DNA of 64,000 bases from Eukaryota sp. TZLM1-RC (taxonomy: Eukaryota; Metamonada: BaSk clade): the NCBI GenBank assembly GCA_040285825.1, contig JAUPSS010000001.1, forward strand, positions 3,906,001 through 3,970,000. The letters run 5' to 3'. The translations under genes were made by a program, and so were the position numbers. The notes under the pieces are model-generated. The model saw nothing but the letters and a program-made list of their open reading frames with translations. It was not told where the DNA came from and made no database searches. Below are positions 59,556 to 64,000 of this stretch, one piece after another (the first letter of the stretch is position 1; each line of letters starts with the position of its first letter).

Positions 59556-62500
59556 ATGCCTCCTCAGCCTCGCCCTCCTATAGGTAGAGGTGCTGCTCGA
59601 GGAGCTCCACGGACACTTCCTGGCACCACTTCACGAGGTCGCGGTGCCGCTTCTGGTCCTCCTAGAGGATCTCCTCGTACACTCAATCGTCCTTCTTCCA
59701 ATTCTTCTGCACCGGGGTCTCCTAAACCAGCACAACGCCCTGCTCCTTCTCCCCGAGGTACTCCCTCCCGTGGCCGAGCTCAACGTGGCAGAGGTGTAAG
59801 GAGAGGGGGAACTCGCGATCCTCCAGCCCAAAAAACCCCTGTCATTCCCCCGGGTTATGTCAAGTTTGAAGATACAAAGAATGGAAAGACGTATTATCAT
59901 CCAGAAGGAGAATCTATACGGAACCTTGCAGTAGTGTACCAACAACATGTAGACCCTAAAACTGGGAGGAAATTCTTTATCAATGTTGAATCTAAAAAGA
60001 CTTCCTGGAGACTACCGGTGTTAAAGGAAACTAGTCCAGAAAAGTCAAGTGAAGGTCAAAAACCTGCTCAAAAAGAAGATATAATTGAACCCACAGAAAA
60101 ACCGGAAACTAGTCCAGAAAAGTCAAGTGAAGGTCAAAAACCTGCTCAAAAAGAAGATATAATTGAACCCACACAAAAACCGGAAACTAGTCCAGAAAAG
60201 TCAAGTGAAGGTCAAAAACCTGCTCAAAAAGAAGATATAATTGAACCCACAGAAAAACCGGAAACTAGTCCAGAAAAGTCAAGTGAAGGTCAAAAACCTG
60301 CTCAAAAAGAAGATATAATTGAACCCACAGAAAAACCGGAAACTAGTCCAGAAAAGTCAAGTGAAGGTCAAAAACCTGCTCAAAAAGAAGATATAATTGA
60401 ACCCACAGAAAAACCGGAAACTAGTCCAGAAAAAGTCAAGTGAAGGTCAAAAACCTGCTCAAAAAGAAGATATAATTGAACCCACAGAAAAACCGGAAAC
60501 TAGTCCAGAAAAAGTCAAGTGAAGGTCAAAAACCTGCTCAAAAAGAAGATATAATTGAACCCACAGAAAAACCGGAAACTAGTCCAGAAAAGTCAAGTGA
60601 AGGTCAAAAACCTGCTCAAAAAGAAGATATAATTGAACCCACAGAAAAACCGGAAACTAGTCCAGAAAAGTCAAGTGAAGGTCAAAAACCTGATCAAAAA
60701 TCAGAATCTGGTAATACTTCGGAAACCAATCAAAGTCCTAGTCAGGAATTCATCAATCACGACGTTGTTTTTGAACCATTGCCACTTTCAGACCTTTGCT
60801 ATTTCTTGACTACCAAATTTTTAACTAAACCTGGAATTTTTAATCTAACCACTATTTTTGCTATTAAAAGTGAAATTGAATTTGACAATAGTTATTTTAT
60901 CGGAATTTTTTCACTGGTTAGAGACTGGGTAGGCTGTTGGTTTTGTGTGATCTACAAGTGTGAAAATTTGGACGTGACAAGTTGTCATGGAGAAGAGATC
61001 ACTTTTTTCAAATCATTTTATTTTGACTCTCAACCAAGTATCACCACGAAGGAAATCAAAAATTTTGACAATTTACCCGCTGTTATGAACTTTGATAATT
61101 TTTCCCTTAGTTTTAATTTAAACCTTCCCACACTAGGACAAATTTCTCAAGTTTTAGATACAATATCAGTCGAAATGTTCAAGAAGAATTCGAATTTATT
61201 AGTTGAAAGATCCATTCAGTGGTCTGATAACATTAATTTTTCCAATTTAAATATATCACCTTGTTGGGAATTTTTAAAAACTGAATTAGAAGTGAAACAA
61301 CCTGATTCAGATATCAAAAGTTTAGTAGATCAACATTCTGAATATCTAGAATCAATTTGTAAAGAAAAATGTAACGAATGTGGAATTAATTTTCCTCCCA
61401 ATTCTGTAATACTATCAGCTTTTGTGTTTAACAAAAATTCATCAGGTGGTTACGAAATTTTGGTAAATAATGATGGAAATTTGCCATTTTTGGCAATTGA
61501 AAAGAAGTTGAGTGTTGATGATTCAAATATTAAATTCCTTTATGATAATTTTATTTCAAATAATGGTGATTTAACTGAAGTTTTCCCGAATAATTTAACT
61601 AACTCAGAATTAATTGATGCAAGTATTGATTTTTTTACCAAATCTGGACTCAACATTTCCCCTATTCCTTACTCCTTTGAACTTGGTTCGATTTCGAGTA
61701 AGTTTGTTGTTTTCGTGGGTACTGCAGGAAATCAGAACAGCAAAGTTTTGAAAAAATTTAAATTTTTAAATTTTGACGAATTCGAACATAGATTCTATCT
61801 AAATTTTGATCTTTTGAGCTATTTCGATCCCTGCACGTCACTATCACGTGACTTTTTAACCGGATCACGTCATTTGTCAATCATTCTTGACTGTTTCCTT
61901 AACCATCCTGTAATCAATCAACCCCAACCAGGTTTTTACCTTGGCTTATCATCATTGTCTTCTGATTTGGATTCAACAAAAGTTTTTTTAGATCCTACCA
62001 ATCAATCTCTTTTGCCAAATGTCTTTGTTTCAGAAACAATTCCTTCAATAGAAGAAGTTTCTTCAGCAGCTATTGACTTTAGCGAAGGTAAATTGGATGA
62101 TGGTTTGTGTACTAAATTGGGGGACGCAATTAATGAGTTGAAGGAAAAGTACAAAATTGATGGAGTTGGTGCGCTTTATGACTGGGAACTCGTCAACATG
62201 ACGGCATCTGGACGCTCAAAAATGATGATTTTGATTTTTTTTAACCCTGTCGATTCATTATTACCGGTCACTGAATCTGATTTTGCCCTTAATTACCTAT
62301 ACCTCATTCGTTCTTTTCCACCCAATTCCACAAACCCAAATTTCCAATGGTTTTACCGTGCAATTTCTTGGTTCTTCGATGGTAAAGTTCCCTACAATGA
62401 TAGTAAAAACAACCACTATTTTGGAGGTACTAGCCGAACCAATGTTTTCGATGCTTCTTATTGGGAAGAGCTGCAAGATCAACAGTGGGTATTGAAGCAG

Positions 62501-64000
62501 AATGATTTACCCGTGATTGAGGAAATTTATTCTGCGTTCGATTTAGAAAGTTTGCCTGATTTCGCTCCTGTTAATTCCAGTGTAAGTTTATTTTGTGAAG
62601 AAATTGTTGATACAATATTAGATAATGTTGAAATTGAGGTCCATAGAGTTCCAGAAATTATATTTTTAAAGGACTATTTGAATGACTTGATTGAAATAAT
62701 TGATGTTGTCGATATCGTCTGTGAAGAAGCGTCTTGGATTACGATTCAAGAGGAGTTTAGTGAAAATTTGGTGCGTCAAGATGTCGAGGCTGAATATTTG
62801 AAATTTTCAGAAGATTATCAAGCTGAGACAAGTCTTGATTTACACCAACTTGATCTCTATTTACCATTTATTTCACAAATGACTGAACAATTTAATGAAT
62901 TATATTCATTTTCTTTTGAATTTTTGAATGTGTTGGATGAGCTGGAGACTATGAACACTATTATGGAACTACAATGCTCTGCTCAACGCGACTTGGAAGC
63001 TCAAGTTGATTATGAGCGGTCAAAAATACCAATCAAATCGTTTAATCAGACAAATGCTCCTATAGAACCAGTGGTTAAATTAACCAATGTACCTAGCTCA
63101 GTCAATATCAGTCTTGATGACCTCATTCGCTCAAAATCAGACGAGAATTCAGTTGACCAATGTGATGTAACACCTATAAAAAGTGCAAATTCTAGAAAAC
63201 ACTCGAGTCCTCGAAAATTCGGCAATATTTCAACTAAATCTACTTTATCTTCACCTTTAAAGTCAATCAAAGTCAGCCAACAGTTGTCAAGAGAAGCTAG
63301 ATCTACAGTTTCCGTGGTTAGGAGGTTAAATCGACATTATTCCGTTCCCAGTTTGATTGAATCAAATTTGATTGGCTCAGATGATGTGATTGTGTTGGAG
63401 ATTGAAAATTCTGAGTTTGAAGTACCCATGGATTTACTCTCCTCAAGTTTATTAGTAAAAGAGTATTCACCAAAAGACAAAATTTTGCTACCGACACTTG
63501 ACAAGGTGTCAGTTGAGCTCCTTTTGCAATATTTAATGAAGACAAAAGATCAACCCAGCTTGATGAATTTTTCAATCGACGATTCTCATGTTTTGGAAAT
63601 TTTGACGGCTTCCGAAATTTTGAGAGTTCCTGAATTATTGATCCTTTCTCTAGATGGTCTTTTCAGCCTGTCGGTCAACATTGATTCAATAATTTCAACT
63701 TGTCTGGGTTCCTTTTTCATGAGTTTGACTGTAGAAGACTGGCTACGTTATCAGAAGATTATTATTTCTCCTGTTTTTGACATTTTCTGGTATCTCCGTT
63801 GGCGTAAAGAATCTAATTCTGAATATCATTACCACGAAAATCTTCATCGATGGGTTTATGTCTATTCTAGTTTTCGAATAGAATCAATATTAAAGTCCAA
63901 AAATGCCAATCAAATTGATCGATCTGAACTTCATTTATGGTCTCTTCTAAGCCAGTTTGTCACTTCACTCAATCTTGATTGTGAAAATATAACTGACGCT
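59556..64000 (+). CDS. Long RG-rich / WW-like / 26-aa repeat / BTB-like protein, partial, two +1 indels
   Basis: The frame from ATG 59556 encodes an RG/Pro-rich disordered N-terminus (1-90), a WW-like region (VYQQHVDPKTGRKFFINVE, then TSWRLP, about 127-154, first Trp replaced by Tyr) and 26-residue repeats from residue 158. It stops at 60,443 because the repeat starting at 60,417 has five A's instead of four. The next repeat has the same extra A. After both, a frame is open without a stop from the repeats to the window end (1,116 codons from 60,653). Discounting the two extra bases makes one frame of at least ~1,480 residues. The second part is mostly helical and acidic, has a CKEKCNECG cluster near 61,370, a Ser-rich basic stretch (63,170-63,330) and a BTB/POZ-like domain at about 63,390-63,660 (VIVLEIENSEFEVPMDLLSS). 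WW and BTB suggest a protein-binding scaffold; function is unknown. The 3' end is outside the window. Confidence 0.7.
60027..60700 (+). repeat. 78-bp tandem repeats, about 8.6 copies
   Basis: Unit starts at 60,027, 60,105, 60,183, 60,261, 60,339, 60,417, 60,496, 60,575 and 60,653 (last partial). It encodes ETSPEKSSEGQKPAQKE then DIIEPTEKP. Units are nearly identical except one TQKP and the two 79-bp units at 60,417 and 60,496 with an extra A. Confidence 0.95.

Noticed and set aside
59631-59948. 105-codon minus-strand frame opposite the RG-rich N-terminus
   Set aside because: It is an antisense by-product of the less AT-rich, repetitive coding sequence of the WW/BTB gene.
60027-60700. Possible CRISPR-like array
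   Set aside because: The repeats are contiguous 78-bp coding units without spacers and encode a regular 26-residue peptide.

Overview
The window looks like nuclear DNA of an AT-rich single-celled eukaryote. It has two very short spliceosomal introns (31 and 35 nt, both GTATGT...TAG/CAG) inside a protein kinase A-type gene, a eukaryotic tRNA-like sequence, several families of LINE and LTR retroelements, and RCC1-, WW- and BTB-type protein pieces. All three standard stop codons appear to be used as stops. I cannot name the lineage from the sequence.

Layout. 1-4.64 kb: a decayed Ty3/gypsy-type retrotransposon on the minus strand. 4.7-7.07 kb: LINE fragments, a tRNA-Trp-like sequence, a small hypothetical ORF, an LTR and a gag scrap. 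7.07-28.98 kb (left arm): a direct tandem repeat with a unit of about 9.4 kb, two full units and one partial. Each full unit carries a ~835-residue P-loop NTPase/putative nuclease gene of Crinkler-RHS type, a small conserved ORF, a convergent pair of RCC1-derived pieces, a kinase C-terminal fragment, a short 2A-like coding stretch, and a LINE interrupted by a small gag-only LTR element. 29.49-37.74 kb: a tandem array (period ~2,385 bp) of LINE copies whose 5' half is inverted relative to the 3' half. 38.86-40.05 kb: an apparently intact PKA-type kinase gene. 39.7-59.2 kb (right arm): two further copies of the same kind of unit in inverted orientation, spaced about 8.8 kb, with different nested LINE and LTR insertions, a Dpy-30-like mini-ORF and a zinc-knuckle LINE. 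59.56-64.0 kb: a long gene running off the window, with RG-rich N-terminus, WW-like domain, 26-residue tandem repeats and a BTB-like domain.

How it fits together. The five Crinkler-RHS-type genes are the dominant protein-coding content: three are intact, one has a nonsense codon and one lost its 3' end at a LINE junction. They travel in blocks that also hold selfish elements, so this is an accessory, rapidly rearranging region. Shared insertions and shared frameshifts show that most element insertions and decay came before the last duplications within each arm, while the two arms differ in their insertions. The kinase in the right arm is the likely source (or intact relative) of the truncated, frameshifted kinase tails in the left arm.
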